From Proteiniclasticum sp. (GTDB lineage Bacteria > Bacillota > Clostridia > Clostridiales > Clostridiaceae), in NCBI RefSeq assembly GCF_003514505.1, contig NZ_DOPX01000026.1, positions 124,001 through 188,000 on the forward strand: 64,000 nt of DNA. Reading direction: 5' to 3'. The position numbers were made by a program, and so were the translations under genes. The notes beneath the pieces are model-generated. The model saw only the letters and a program-made list of their open reading frames with translations. It did no database searches and was not told the DNA's origin. This document shows, in pieces, positions 7,358-15,155 of this stretch; positions within the stretch are counted from its first letter, which is position 1; each line of letters begins with the position of its first letter.

Positions 7358-8716
7358 TTATCTTGCCCAGTCATGAAGAAGCGCACGCATCACCTGGAGT
7401 CCATAGACAGCATCGCCTTCTTCTTTATGGCTTTTAATTTTCACCACTTCACCATAAGGCTCCGTTAAAGACAGTTTGTCTCCTTTGACCACCCAAATGG
7501 TTTTATGGTGGTAAGGTCTCAGTTCAAGCTTTGATTCACCTAATCCATCGGTGAAATAAATAAGAAGTGTATTTCTCAGATTTTCTTCTTTCAGATAGGA
7601 AAACACCGGCGAGAACTTCGTTCCGCCTCTTCTTTTCAGTAGTGGTTTCATATCCTTGAGATTTCTTATGACATAGTCTCTTCTCACTTCATTGTCACAC
7701 TCAATGATTCTGATGGTCTCACTGTATGCTCTGGAAAGTGCCAGGATTTCTTTTAAGAAATCTGTCATGGACTTATCATCAATGCTTCCAGAGATGTCAA
7801 TGGCCACGGTAATATCCGGCACATGGTTTCGAAGTTCACCACGAAGATCCATCCGTTCCGGTTGTCTCCGATTGACCCTTGTCACTGTTTTTTTCTTTCC
7901 TTTCGGTAGCGTCCTGATGGCTTTTCTGATGATCTGGGTCCAGGGAACTTCTCCTTTCAGCTGGTCTTTTACAATCCTTAAAATTTCATCCGGGACACCA
8001 TTTCTGCTGGCTAAAAGCAGCGTTGATTTCAGCTTGTCTTTTACTTCATCACTGTCCTCATCCTCTGATTCTACCCATCGGTCATGGACTTCCTCATAGT
8101 TCACCTGGTCTTTTTCAAGAAGTTCTTTCACTGCTTTTGGATGCTCCGCGATGGCTTTGTGAATCTCCTCAGTATAATACTCCAATGTTTCATTGGTCTT
8201 CAGATTCAGGTCAAATCTCATATTCACAGAATTGATGCGTTCCACAAACGCCGGCAGATGATTGATGTACTGATTCACGGAAATGTCCATGGCCAGGTTG
8301 ATGGCAAGTTTTCTGAACTTATTCTTCAGTGCTTTCTCTCTGCCGTGATGCTTGAGAAGAATATGAAGAATCTCATGTTTGATCATCGCCACGGCTTCCC
8401 GCTCCTCCAGCTGCAGAAAAATCTGCGGATTGAAAAGGAACTGTATTTTACTGCCTCTCAGCACACTGGCGGTGGGAAAGGGCAGATTAAAATCAATTTC
8501 TCTATAGGTGTCCCCCATGAAAAGAGCATAGTAGTCTTCTCCGCCATTGAGCATCCGAAAGGACAGCTCATTGAGATAAGAAAAAAAGTCTTTGCTGAAG
8601 CCCTTTCTTAAAGTTCCCTCTTCCATATAGACTTTCAAGTCCAAAAGAAGCACTCTTCTCTTTTCCATGAGCTCATCTTTCTCTTGGAACTCTTTGTTGA
8701 AATTAAGATCTACCAT
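7358..8716 (-). CDS. VWA-like protein with putative metallopeptidase domain (DUF2201-like)
   Basis: A 452-residue protein with two parts. The N-terminal half resembles the putative metallopeptidase domain DUF2201_N and carries HEILHILLKHHGR near residue 115, an HExxH zinc motif. The C-terminal half is a von Willebrand factor A-like domain with the MIDAS motif DISGSI near residue 302 and a later YFTDGLG. I chose ATG 8716, which overlaps the upstream AAA gene by 14 nt; a TTG 21 nt earlier is possible. MoxR-type ATPases and VWA proteins commonly work as pairs in chaperone-like or metal-insertion reactions. The target is unknown. Confidence 0.85.
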   Translation of the reverse strand: MVDLNFNKEFQEKDELMEKRRVLLLDLKVYMEEGTLRKGFSKDFFSYLNELSFRMLNGGEDYYALFMGDTYREIDFNLPFPTASVLRGSKIQFLFNPQIFLQLEEREAVAMIKHEILHILLKHHGREKALKNKFRKLAINLAMDISVNQYINHLPAFVERINSVNMRFDLNLKTNETLEYYTEEIHKAIAEHPKAVKELLEKDQVNYEEVHDRWVESEDEDSDEVKDKLKSTLLLASRNGVPDEILRIVKDQLKGEVPWTQIIRKAIRTLPKGKKKTVTRVNRRQPERMDLRGELRNHVPDITVAIDISGSIDDKSMTDFLKEILALSRAYSETIRIIECDNEVRRDYVIRNLKDMKPLLKRRGGTKFSPVFSYLKEENLRNTLLIYFTDGLGESKLELRPYHHKTIWVVKGDKLSLTEPYGEVVKIKSHKEEGDAVYGLQVMRALLHDWAR

Positions 8717-9779
8717 AGCAATCAAAGAACCCTTCAATAAATAAATCTGAGTTTAGGAGAATAGGGTACACATCCGGATAATCGCTCTTCAGCTCTTTCA
8801 TCACAGAGATGCGAAGATCCTTGGGCATGAGATTCAGCACTTCAGAGAATCTGTCTGCATGCTTTGGGGTCATATGATCCCGAAGCTTTAGAATCATGTT
8901 CTTGGATAGAATATACAGCCTGGAGTGACTTGCCTGACCGATCTCATCCCGGACAAACTGGGACAGCACTTCCATCTCATAGAGATCCTCCGTGGAAATG
9001 AGAGGGTTCTTATTGTCTTCCAGGAAGGCCATAAACTCCTGAGCGAGTTTTGTGCCCACATTTCCCTTCACCAGATGGTATAAGGTCTTATTGTCGTAAT
9101 TTCTTTTTTCAAACACCTTCAACGCATTGGAAACTCTCTCCCAGCTTCTCGGTGTCGCCTTGATATATTCTTCTTCACTGCTGTAGCTGAGATATTCCCG
9201 GAAATTGGAAATAAACTGCAGCACTTGCTCGTGTATATCTCCATCTTCCATTCCCCATCGGATCCACTCTTTCGGGTCTGAGTCCATATGGAACCAGATG
9301 AAGCGGTCTTCCTGGGCAGGGTCCATATCCACCACCTGATAGTCGGTGTCCCGGTAGTCGTCCATTTTGTTTGTAGGGTTCATGGCTGCTGCAACCAGCA
9401 CCCTGTCTGAGAGTTTATATCCGTTGATCTCACGGTTCAGGATGAGGTTCATAAGCTCCTGCTGGACACTATGGTCACAGCGGTTGATTTCATCTATGAA
9501 AAGCATGACTTTCCCAGGATTGTTCTGCAGCCAGGTATCAATCTCCATGAGTTTATGGTGGGTGGCATAATAAGTCTTCCCTGCCACCACCATGGGCAGT
9601 CCGCCGATTTCTCCTTCTTTCAAGAGATTCGCATCGATATTCACAAGATACAGGTCATGCTTCTTGGAAAAATCCTTGAGAAGAGAGGTCTTTCCGATTC
9701 CGCTTTCTCCAATGATCAGAGGAACGGACCTGCTCAGCAGAGCCAGTTCCACTGCTTCTAATGTTTCTTTATAATTCAT
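8703..9779 (-). CDS. MoxR-like AAA ATPase
   Basis: A 358-residue AAA ATPase of the MoxR/AAA_5 type. Walker A is GESGIGKT (residues 24-31), Walker B VMLFIDEINR (91-100), and sensor 1 is probably VAAAMNPT. It is preceded by AGGAGAG at good spacing. It is the middle gene of a three-gene operon, 13 bp after the DUF4116-like gene and overlapping the VWA gene, so the three proteins are probably made together. By analogy with MoxR-VWA pairs it would remodel a client using the VWA protein as adaptor; that is inference. Confidence 0.88.
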   Translation of the reverse strand: MNYKETLEAVELALLSRSVPLIIGESGIGKTSLLKDFSKKHDLYLVNIDANLLKEGEIGGLPMVVAGKTYYATHHKLMEIDTWLQNNPGKVMLFIDEINRCDHSVQQELMNLILNREINGYKLSDRVLVAAAMNPTNKMDDYRDTDYQVVDMDPAQEDRFIWFHMDSDPKEWIRWGMEDGDIHEQVLQFISNFREYLSYSSEEEYIKATPRSWERVSNALKVFEKRNYDNKTLYHLVKGNVGTKLAQEFMAFLEDNKNPLISTEDLYEMEVLSQFVRDEIGQASHSRLYILSKNMILKLRDHMTPKHADRFSEVLNLMPKDLRISVMKELKSDYPDVYPILLNSDLFIEGFFDCYGRS

Positions 9780-9792
9780 TCTTACTACTCTC

Positions 9793-10506
9793 CTATCTGC
9801 TCAGCACATAATCCATGAGTTTTTGTTTTGTCACTCGGGATCCGTGATCTCTGATGAAGTTGACCTTATTGATGTCCAGGATCTGAAGCTCCATGAAGTC
9901 TCTGATATAAGACTCAGACACATCCTCTGACATGAACTTCTCCTCAAGAACCTCATAAAGCATCGCAACATCCAGAGAATCATAAATGTACTTCACGATT
10001 TTCACATTGGCAGACAAGTAAAGACGAAGCTCTTCCTCTGTATAGTCACTGACATAGGTGATGGCCTGCTCACTCTTTCCTACGGCCAGAACCTTAGCAT
10101 CCAGACACGGCTTTTTCACATATTTGATGGCGCTCCAAAAGCTCTTCACCGCTTCTACCTGAACATCGCAGGATGGCTCTTTTATGTACTGTATGGCATC
10201 AAAGTCCCTTCTTACGGCTTCCAGCTGAAGCTCAAGATTCTGATCCTTCACATACTGGATGGCCCAGCCTTTATTCCTCACCGCAGCAAGCTGCACTTCA
10301 TAAGGCGCATCCTTTATAAACCTCAGGCTGTTCCATCCGCCAAGAACGGCCGTGACCATAACCGCCACAGGAGGATTTTTGATATGCTGTATGGCTGAAG
10401 GCGTTTTCTTGACAGCTTCCATCATCACATCAAAGGAAGGATTCACCATGTGTCTGATTTCATTTCCATTTTTCTTAACTAGTTCTAAATCTTTATCCAG
10501 TTCCAT
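9793..10506 (-). CDS. DUF4116-like repeat protein
   Basis: A 237-residue protein with six consecutive 22-residue units from residue 22 to 153, after a partial unit at the N terminus. Each unit follows the pattern xPxxxVxxxAVxxxxxAIxxIK, as in DAPYEVQLAAVRNKG. This matches DUF4116-type repeats and predicts a curved helical scaffold. There is no signal peptide or membrane segment. The remaining C-terminal 80 residues are helical and acidic. It is the first gene of the operon, so it may supply client binding for the AAA-VWA machine; nothing in the sequence proves this. Confidence 0.8.
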   Translation of the reverse strand: MELDKDLELVKKNGNEIRHMVNPSFDVMMEAVKKTPSAIQHIKNPPVAVMVTAVLGGWNSLRFIKDAPYEVQLAAVRNKGWAIQYVKDQNLELQLEAVRRDFDAIQYIKEPSCDVQVEAVKSFWSAIKYVKKPCLDAKVLAVGKSEQAITYVSDYTEEELRLYLSANVKIVKYIYDSLDVAMLYEVLEEKFMSEDVSESYIRDFMELQILDINKVNFIRDHGSRVTKQKLMDYVLSR

Positions 10507-10544
10507 TCATCTCACATCATTTCTTTATTTTTTCTCTACCGTCC

Positions 10545-10572
10545 ATTATACTATTAAATTTTGTGAAATCAA
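10545..10572 (-). promoter_or_regulatory. sigma-A promoter of the DUF4116-AAA-VWA operon
   Basis: On the minus strand TTGATT (10567-10572), 16 bp, TATAAT (10545-10550), about 40 bp before the ATG at 10506. Confidence 0.65.
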
Positions 10573-10697
10573 AGAAGAAGTAGCAATCTATCTCAGAATG
10601 TGTGCTTTAGTCTAAAATCATCTGATTCATCGAATCATTCATTACAGCGCTACCGCAAATGAAGATCCTCAGTTCATCTCTATATAGTGACAAACAT

Positions 10698-10722
10698 GAA
10701 AAAAAGAGCCTCTCAGCTCTTC
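10698..10722 (-). terminator. terminator after the ECF-locus membrane protein genes
   Basis: On the minus strand AAGAGC, six-base loop, GCTCTT, then seven T. It closes the gene ending at 10743. Confidence 0.7.
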
Positions 10723-10742
10723 TTCCCTCTATGCGTGATTAG

Positions 10743-11246
10743 TTACTTGAAAAATGTAAGTTTCTCCAGATTTTCGAATCCCATTCCACCACCATGAAAA
10801 TTTACGTGGGGTGAAAAAGCATCATAGATCTCCTTAGAGGATGCAACAAAGGTACCGTCTTGTCCAACGAATGAGAACTCTTCCATCGTCTCATCTGCCA
10901 AGACAAAGATCCATTCAGTCCTCATTTCTGGATTGAAACTCGTGCTTTGCACCGTATATATGTTTTTATGAAAAACAGAGGAATAGATTCGCGATTCACT
11001 TTCCATGGTAATCCCTAAAGCAGGGATTTCTAATTCCCCTTCGAATCTGTCCTCTTTCTGAAACAGATATCGACTTTTCCTTCCTTCTATTTTCACATAA
11101 GTCTCTTTGATATTTACGTTTTCTTTATAGACCTGTGCAGGAACTTCTATGGTGACATTTTTCCAGAAAGGCAACTGGTTCAGTACCCAGAAAGCTACTG
11201 CAGCAAAAATCATCAAATAGATTCCGATTTTTACCTGCTTACCCAT
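10743..11246 (-). CDS. membrane-anchored protein of unknown function (ECF locus)
   Basis: A 167-residue protein with one N-terminal membrane helix (about residues 5-24, KIGIYLMIFAAVAFWVLNQL) and a beta-rich outer domain, probably facing outside. I do not recognise a family. The start is ATG 11246, six bases after a perfect AAAGGAGG; the longer frame beginning upstream has no site. It is the last gene in the string that begins with the sigma factor at 14460, with a 70-bp gap to its upstream neighbour. Confidence 0.7.
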   Translation of the reverse strand: MGKQVKIGIYLMIFAAVAFWVLNQLPFWKNVTIEVPAQVYKENVNIKETYVKIEGRKSRYLFQKEDRFEGELEIPALGITMESESRIYSSVFHKNIYTVQSTSFNPEMRTEWIFVLADETMEEFSFVGQDGTFVASSKEIYDAFSPHVNFHGGGMGFENLEKLTFFK

Positions 11247-11316
11247 TCGCTGCCTCCTTTTGTATGTTAATAGTAAATACATTGTATATTTAAATTATTT
11301 AAAAGTCAATACTTAA

Positions 11317-11820
11317 TTATATGATATTTAATCTATTGTTTTTTCGGTTTATTTCTCTCATTTGTCTTTGTATCTTATGTTTTCGGTAATAATATCCTCC
11401 AACAAAGATGAGGATCATGACGAGCAGCGCAGCACCTTGCATCACCATTGCAGTCACTGAGGTCACCTGATGAGAAGTTGCTTCAAACAAAAAACCCACT
11501 CTACCAGTAAAAAAGCTAAACGGTGCACTAATGAGTGGTGAAAACATGAACCTCATGGCGAGCTTTCTGCCCATTCCAAAGGGCATATGCTGTGAGCAGA
11601 ACAGTGCAAGTGAAAGCACTCCAAGGAGATTCGCACCAACAATGCTTTTGACTTCATCCAAATTTTCCTCTGCAAAAACTCCTCCTGCATAAAACCAGAA
11701 TGCCATCAGAATCAGGGGCGCTGGATAGCCAAGAGATGGTATGTATTGCACCAGTATATTAAACAGAAACCCGATCATGACCGGTGATAGAATCAGTATA
11801 CTCAGTTTTACTTTTCTCAT
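11317..11820 (-). CDS. four-helix membrane protein of unknown function (ECF locus)
   Basis: A 167-residue integral membrane protein with predicted helices near residues 7-25, 33-50, 62-78 and 122-143 and a basic C-terminal tail (YYYRKHKIQRQMREINRKN) that should be cytoplasmic. No family is recognised. A purine-rich AAGGAAGG site precedes the ATG. A 14-bp tandem repeat lies just upstream, between it and the DUF4367 gene. Confidence 0.7.
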   Translation of the reverse strand: MRKVKLSILILSPVMIGFLFNILVQYIPSLGYPAPLILMAFWFYAGGVFAEENLDEVKSIVGANLLGVLSLALFCSQHMPFGMGRKLAMRFMFSPLISAPFSFFTGRVGFLFEATSHQVTSVTAMVMQGAALLVMILIFVGGYYYRKHKIQRQMREINRKNNRLNII

Positions 11821-11831
11821 CTCTTACTTCC

Positions 11832-11866
11832 TTCCTTAGATCCTTTTCCTTAGATCCTTTTCCTTT
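11832..11866. repeat. 14-bp tandem repeat, two and a half copies
   Basis: TTCCTTAGATCCTT is repeated at 11832-11845 and 11846-11859, with a partial third copy to 11866. On the minus strand it reads as successive AAGGA boxes ahead of the gene starting at 11820, so it may be a slippage-prone leader with several Shine-Dalgarno-like sites. Confidence 0.6.
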
Positions 11867-11912
11867 GTATCCTTTTTGGACACATCAGGGTAACTCCTTT
11901 TCAGACATCCGC

Positions 11913-12626
11913 TTACTCCTCTTTTTTTCGGAAAACCAGACTTTTTGCCATCTTCATGATCTCTTCTTCACTGATAAAGCCTCTGATTAAAAATTCCATT
12001 TCATTGTTGTGCCATAGAAGCATGCTTCTTCTCCCTTTTAGAACAAGAAACCCTTTGTTTTCTCCAATGTCCACTTCCTTCACTATGGCATTCTCAGTAT
12101 CAAGATTGTAATCCCCAGCAGTACTTGCTTGAAGCATTGAGATCTCTTCTTCTCCATTGGTGTATTTGAAGAGCGCCATATCTGTGTACTGCGTGAACTT
12201 CTGAAATACGTATCCTTCCGGCAGCTCCTTTGGAAAGTAATATCCTGAGGGAGCTTTTAAGTCCTCCCTCTTGCCTCCGCTGATGTCCACTCTCTGAAAT
12301 CTTGTATATCTTTCCTGAACCTCTGTGACAAATTCATAGACCTTATTCCTTACTCCATCTACACTCAAAGTCATCATAGACATGGAGCCTAATATAAGTA
12401 CAAAGAACATGGCTGCTTTTCTTGTTCGAAACATATAGGGTCTCATTCTTTGCTTCTTCTTGCGGCTCCTCTTCTTCTGATCAAACCAAAGATGGAAATC
12501 AGTGGGATGTTCCATCTTTAGAATCCGGTCCTGAGACTGCTCCAGAAGTTCCAGGAGATTAGAAAGATGAGCTTCTCCAAGCAGTCTGAAGATTTCTTCA
12601 GGCTCTCTCTTTTCAAAAGATTTCAT
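11913..12626 (-). CDS. DUF4367-domain membrane protein, second paralogue
   Basis: A 237-residue single-pass protein. The cytoplasmic N-terminal part (1-72) is charged, a helix lies near 73-92 (AAMFFVLILGSMSMMTLSV), and the outer part is a DUF4367-type domain with PEGYVFQKF and a C-terminal MEFLIRG. It is paralogous to the protein at 13191-13919, sharing EAHLxNL in the N-terminal part and TLSV near the membrane. Of two nearby Met codons I prefer the second (12626), six bases after GAGAGG. Being the second such protein in one ECF locus, it may modulate the sigma factor or sense a different signal. Confidence 0.78.
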   Translation of the reverse strand: MKSFEKREPEEIFRLLGEAHLSNLLELLEQSQDRILKMEHPTDFHLWFDQKKRSRKKKQRMRPYMFRTRKAAMFFVLILGSMSMMTLSVDGVRNKVYEFVTEVQERYTRFQRVDISGGKREDLKAPSGYYFPKELPEGYVFQKFTQYTDMALFKYTNGEEEISMLQASTAGDYNLDTENAIVKEVDIGENKGFLVLKGRRSMLLWHNNEMEFLIRGFISEEEIMKMAKSLVFRKKEE

Positions 12627-12658
12627 CCTCATCCTCTCCCCATTTTATTTGTACAACC

Positions 12659-13093
12659 TTAGTAGCTGATCGGATTGCTTGCTTTTTCATCCTGTTCTAG
12701 CAGTAAGCCATTTCTATATAGATACACTGATGATTTATACCGATACGTCCCTGGCCCCACCATCAATGTGTTCGTAATCTTTGCTTCTGTGCCATTCACT
12801 TTCCTGCTCCAGCTCCCTATGGAGATCCATTGTCCACTGATCTCCTTTTGAAGAGAACCGTAGACATGAACAGCATCCACATTGTCTCCTGAAGCAATGG
12901 TCGTGCAGGATGCTGCACCGGTGCTTGAAATTTCAAAATGATTCCGGTATGTTTCAATATAGAGATACTGAACGCCGATGACATTCTCATCCAAGACCAT
13001 GTCTATCTCCGTTCCAACAACAGTTAGACTTTTGCTTTGTACGCTCCAAAGAATGATCATAAAAACCATCATCCACCTAAGGATTCTCTTCAT
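12659..13093 (-). CDS. small secreted protein under an ECF-type promoter
   Basis: A 144-residue protein with a signal peptide (KRILRWMMVFMIILWSVQS) and a beta-rich mature part containing repeated Tyr and Gly turns (YGSLQKEISGQWISIGSWSR is its middle). I do not recognise it with certainty. Its ATG is 17 nt after the -10 element of the ECF-type promoter at 13111-13143, so the mRNA leader is very short and starts almost at the GGGGGTG ribosome binding site. It is followed 32 bp later by the second DUF4367 gene, which may share the transcript. Confidence 0.75.
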   Translation of the reverse strand: MKRILRWMMVFMIILWSVQSKSLTVVGTEIDMVLDENVIGVQYLYIETYRNHFEISSTGAASCTTIASGDNVDAVHVYGSLQKEISGQWISIGSWSRKVNGTEAKITNTLMVGPGTYRYKSSVYLYRNGLLLEQDEKASNPISY

Positions 13094-13110
13094 AAAAACA
13101 CCCCCTTCAC

Positions 13111-13143
13111 TATATAAACGGTGAAGGGGGGTGTTTTGTTACA
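13111..13143 (-). promoter_or_regulatory. ECF-type promoter, site A
   Basis: On the minus strand TGTAAC (13138-13143), exactly 17 bp, CGTTTATATA (13111-13120). The -35 AAC core and -10 CGT are the hallmark of ECF sigma promoters. The site at 14978-15010 has the same boxes, the same spacer and the same 17-nt distance to the ATG. Confidence 0.8.
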
Positions 13144-13190
13144 CTTTTTTGTATTATTTTTAGAATTATTTTATAAACATTGATCTTTTG

Positions 13191-13919
13191 TCAGTTTCGT
13201 TTCTCTGTTCTTTTCAAGCTCTCTGCAAATCTCATAATCTCTTTCTCAGTAATGGTGCCTCTGACTGTATATTCTTTCTCATCATTCTGCCAGTAAAGTT
13301 GGTTCTTCTTGCCGTTGGTGATAAGAAAACCAGAGTATTCTCCCACCATCACCTCTTTCACCACAGCGCCTTCTGTATTGAAGGTGAAGTCCCCTGCGGT
13401 GTCAAACTGATAGAAAATGATTCTTTCCTCGCCCTTTGTAAAAATCATATTCACGATATCGTAGTCTTTAGAGTACTCCTTCAGCGTGTATCCTTTGGGC
13501 AGAAGCGTTGGATAATCATAGTTGTCAAACTCAAATAGAGGATCTTGGAACTGAGTCATCTCATCGGTCCTGTAGACTCTCATAGCCGTCTCTTTCATTT
13601 CCACCACATACTCAAAGAGTTTATATCTCTGTGCTTCCACTGACAAGGTGGTGATGGCAAATCCTCCTAAAAGGACCAGGAGAAAGATGGCTGCTTTACT
13701 GGAAGTGAATCTGTTCCTTTTCTTTTTTCTTTTAGAACTGGTCTCAAGCTTCACAGCCCAGTCCTTCATGGCCTGACTGATTTCAATGGCTTCAATCTGA
13801 TCTTTCTTTCTGTCCAAGTCTTCTGTGAGGTTCATAAGATGCGCTTCCGCTATGGCTTTAAAAGTAGCATCCTGCAAAGTGTCCAGCGCTTTGGGTCCTT
13901 GATTCTTTTTACTCTTCAC
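13191..13919 (-). CDS. DUF4367-domain probable anti-sigma factor
   Basis: A 242-residue single-pass membrane protein encoded right behind an ECF sigma gene, the usual place for its anti-sigma factor. The cytoplasmic part (1-85) is charged and would bind sigma, a helix lies near 87-106 (AAIFLLVLLGGFAITTLSVEA), and the outer part is DUF4367-like with LPKGYTLKEYSKDYD and EKEYTVRG. GGAGG lies eight bases before GTG 13919, so I take that start; an ATG at 13925 is only two bases from the site. The gene overlaps the end of the sigma gene by 11 nt, which predicts coupled translation. Confidence 0.83.
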   Translation of the reverse strand: MKSKKNQGPKALDTLQDATFKAIAEAHLMNLTEDLDRKKDQIEAIEISQAMKDWAVKLETSSKRKKKRNRFTSSKAAIFLLVLLGGFAITTLSVEAQRYKLFEYVVEMKETAMRVYRTDEMTQFQDPLFEFDNYDYPTLLPKGYTLKEYSKDYDIVNMIFTKGEERIIFYQFDTAGDFTFNTEGAVVKEVMVGEYSGFLITNGKKNQLYWQNDEKEYTVRGTITEKEIMRFAESLKRTEKRN

Positions 13920-14460
13920 TGTCATCACCTCCAATGATTTTCTGACAGGCTTTTCTTGCACGAGAGAGCTTTGTCCTAACATTTCCCTCTGTCATATTGA
14001 GAAGCTCTCCAATCTCTTTATCTGAGTATTCATAGATATATTTCAGCGTCAGAATGTCCATGTAGCTTTCATTGATTTTCGCCATGAGATCTGCCACATA
14101 CCTTCTGTCTTCCATTTTCAGGATGTTCAGTTCTGGACTTGCCGTATGCACATCACCAAGGGTATCCCTGAAATCATCCACATTGCTTTCATTTCTCCGT
14201 CTTCTCTGATTATACACATCATAAGAAAGCCTTCTGACGATGATCACAAGAAGACCTCTGATGCTTTTAGATTCAGCATCTGTTGTTTCGTCGATATAGT
14301 CCGATACTTTAATCATAGCCGTCTGCACAATATCTTCCGCCTCATGATAATCCTGAAGGATTCCGTGTGAAACAAAGATCAGTTCTTTGGCATACCGTAT
14401 ATAGATACTTTCCAACTGATTGCGTACCGCTTGATTTTCGATGACAGATAAAAATAGCAA
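13909..14460 (-). CDS. ECF RNA polymerase sigma factor
   Basis: A 183-residue sigma-70 family protein of the extracytoplasmic function type. Region 2 covers about residues 18-90, with the typical YHEAEDIVQTAMIKV, and region 4 about 125-178 with LTLKYIYEYSDKEIGELL and the recognition helix TEGNVRTKLSRARK. The start is TTG 14460, eight bases after GAGGTG. A sigma-A promoter upstream suggests that it is made by the housekeeping polymerase, not only by itself. It very likely recognises the twin promoters at 13111-13143 and 14978-15010, which flank it. Confidence 0.9.
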   Translation of the reverse strand: MLFLSVIENQAVRNQLESIYIRYAKELIFVSHGILQDYHEAEDIVQTAMIKVSDYIDETTDAESKSIRGLLVIIVRRLSYDVYNQRRRRNESNVDDFRDTLGDVHTASPELNILKMEDRRYVADLMAKINESYMDILTLKYIYEYSDKEIGELLNMTEGNVRTKLSRARKACQKIIGGDDSEE

Positions 14461-14533
14461 AATATAAACACCTCATTGCCGCTTCTCGTGTTTGTCAGAA
14501 GTTCATAAGAAAATATAGGAATATCACCTTCTC

Positions 14534-14562
14534 ATTATATGCCAATGTGGTGTTTACATCAA
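14534..14562 (-). promoter_or_regulatory. sigma-A promoter of the ECF sigma gene
   Basis: On the minus strand TTGATG (14557-14562), 17 bp, TATAAT (14534-14539), about 75 bp before the TTG start. Confidence 0.75.
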
Positions 14563-14654
14563 TGAATCTATAATTTTCCATCTGTTTCATCTTGGATTTT
14601 TGTACTCACTCTATTGAAACTTATTACATACACCTATAGAAGTCCTCTCTTAGA

Positions 14655-14960
14655 CTATTCACTTGGAATTTCATTTTTCTTGTACGGTTCTGGTTTCGTA
14701 TCGCCTTTTTCATTTTGCCTGAAGTATTTCTTCTGAATCAAATTGCCAGCCGTGGCAAACAGTGCAACAACAATGAACAAGAACAGATTCGGATTTTCAA
14801 TGGAAAACACCCAGATCTCTGTTTCCCAGTATCCATCTTTCCCAGCAAGAGCCATGCCTTCCATCCAATAGAGAATGGCCCAGATCTGATAGACTTTTAC
14901 AAGTAAAAAGCCTGCCACACTCCCCAAAAACAATCCCAGCACTTCAAATTTGTCATACAT
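14655..14960 (-). CDS. small two-helix membrane protein under an ECF-type promoter
   Basis: A 101-residue protein with predicted helices near residues 8-31 (LGLFLGSVAGFLLVKVYQIW) and 58-77 (NLFLFIVVALFATAGNLIQ) and a lysine-rich tail. No family is recognised. The start is ATG 14960, six bases after GGGGTG. The ECF-type promoter at 14978-15010 ends 17 nt before it. Its position beside the sigma gene and its promoter make it a probable member of that regulon. Confidence 0.75.
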   Translation of the reverse strand: MYDKFEVLGLFLGSVAGFLLVKVYQIWAILYWMEGMALAGKDGYWETEIWVFSIENPNLFLFIVVALFATAGNLIQKKYFRQNEKGDTKPEPYKKNEIPSE

Positions 14961-14977
14961 CGAAATCACCCCTATAC

Positions 14978-15010
14978 TATATAAACGGAAACAGGGGTCC
15001 TTTTGTTACA
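14978..15010 (-). promoter_or_regulatory. ECF-type promoter, site B
   Basis: On the minus strand TGTAAC (15005-15010), 17 bp, CGTTTATATA (14978-14987). Shared with site A are GTGTAACAAAA at -35 and CGTTTATATAGT at -10. Both spacers also carry a run of C that mirrors the G-run of the ribosome binding site. Confidence 0.8.
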
Positions 15011-15113
15011 CTAATTTCGAAGAAATCTCTTCAAATCCAGATTATTACTGATTCATATAAAACATACAGAAAAACCAGCAATTTCATATTTTACATCTCT
15101 AGTCCATCTATAA

Positions 15114-15149
15114 CAAAAAAGTGCAGGCTGAGATTTCCTGCACTTTTCT
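15114..15149 (-). terminator. terminator of the alarmone synthetase gene
   Basis: AAAAGTGCAGG (15117-15127) pairs with CCTGCACTTTT (15138-15148); the minus-strand transcript ends in a T-run. Confidence 0.85.
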
Positions 15150-15155
15150 TACATC

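Noticed and set aside
13092..13137. GC-rich palindrome before the secreted protein gene as terminator or attenuator
   Set aside because: The left arm lies within the ECF promoter spacer and the right arm is the ribosome binding site; transcription should start inside it, so the hairpin would not form in RNA.
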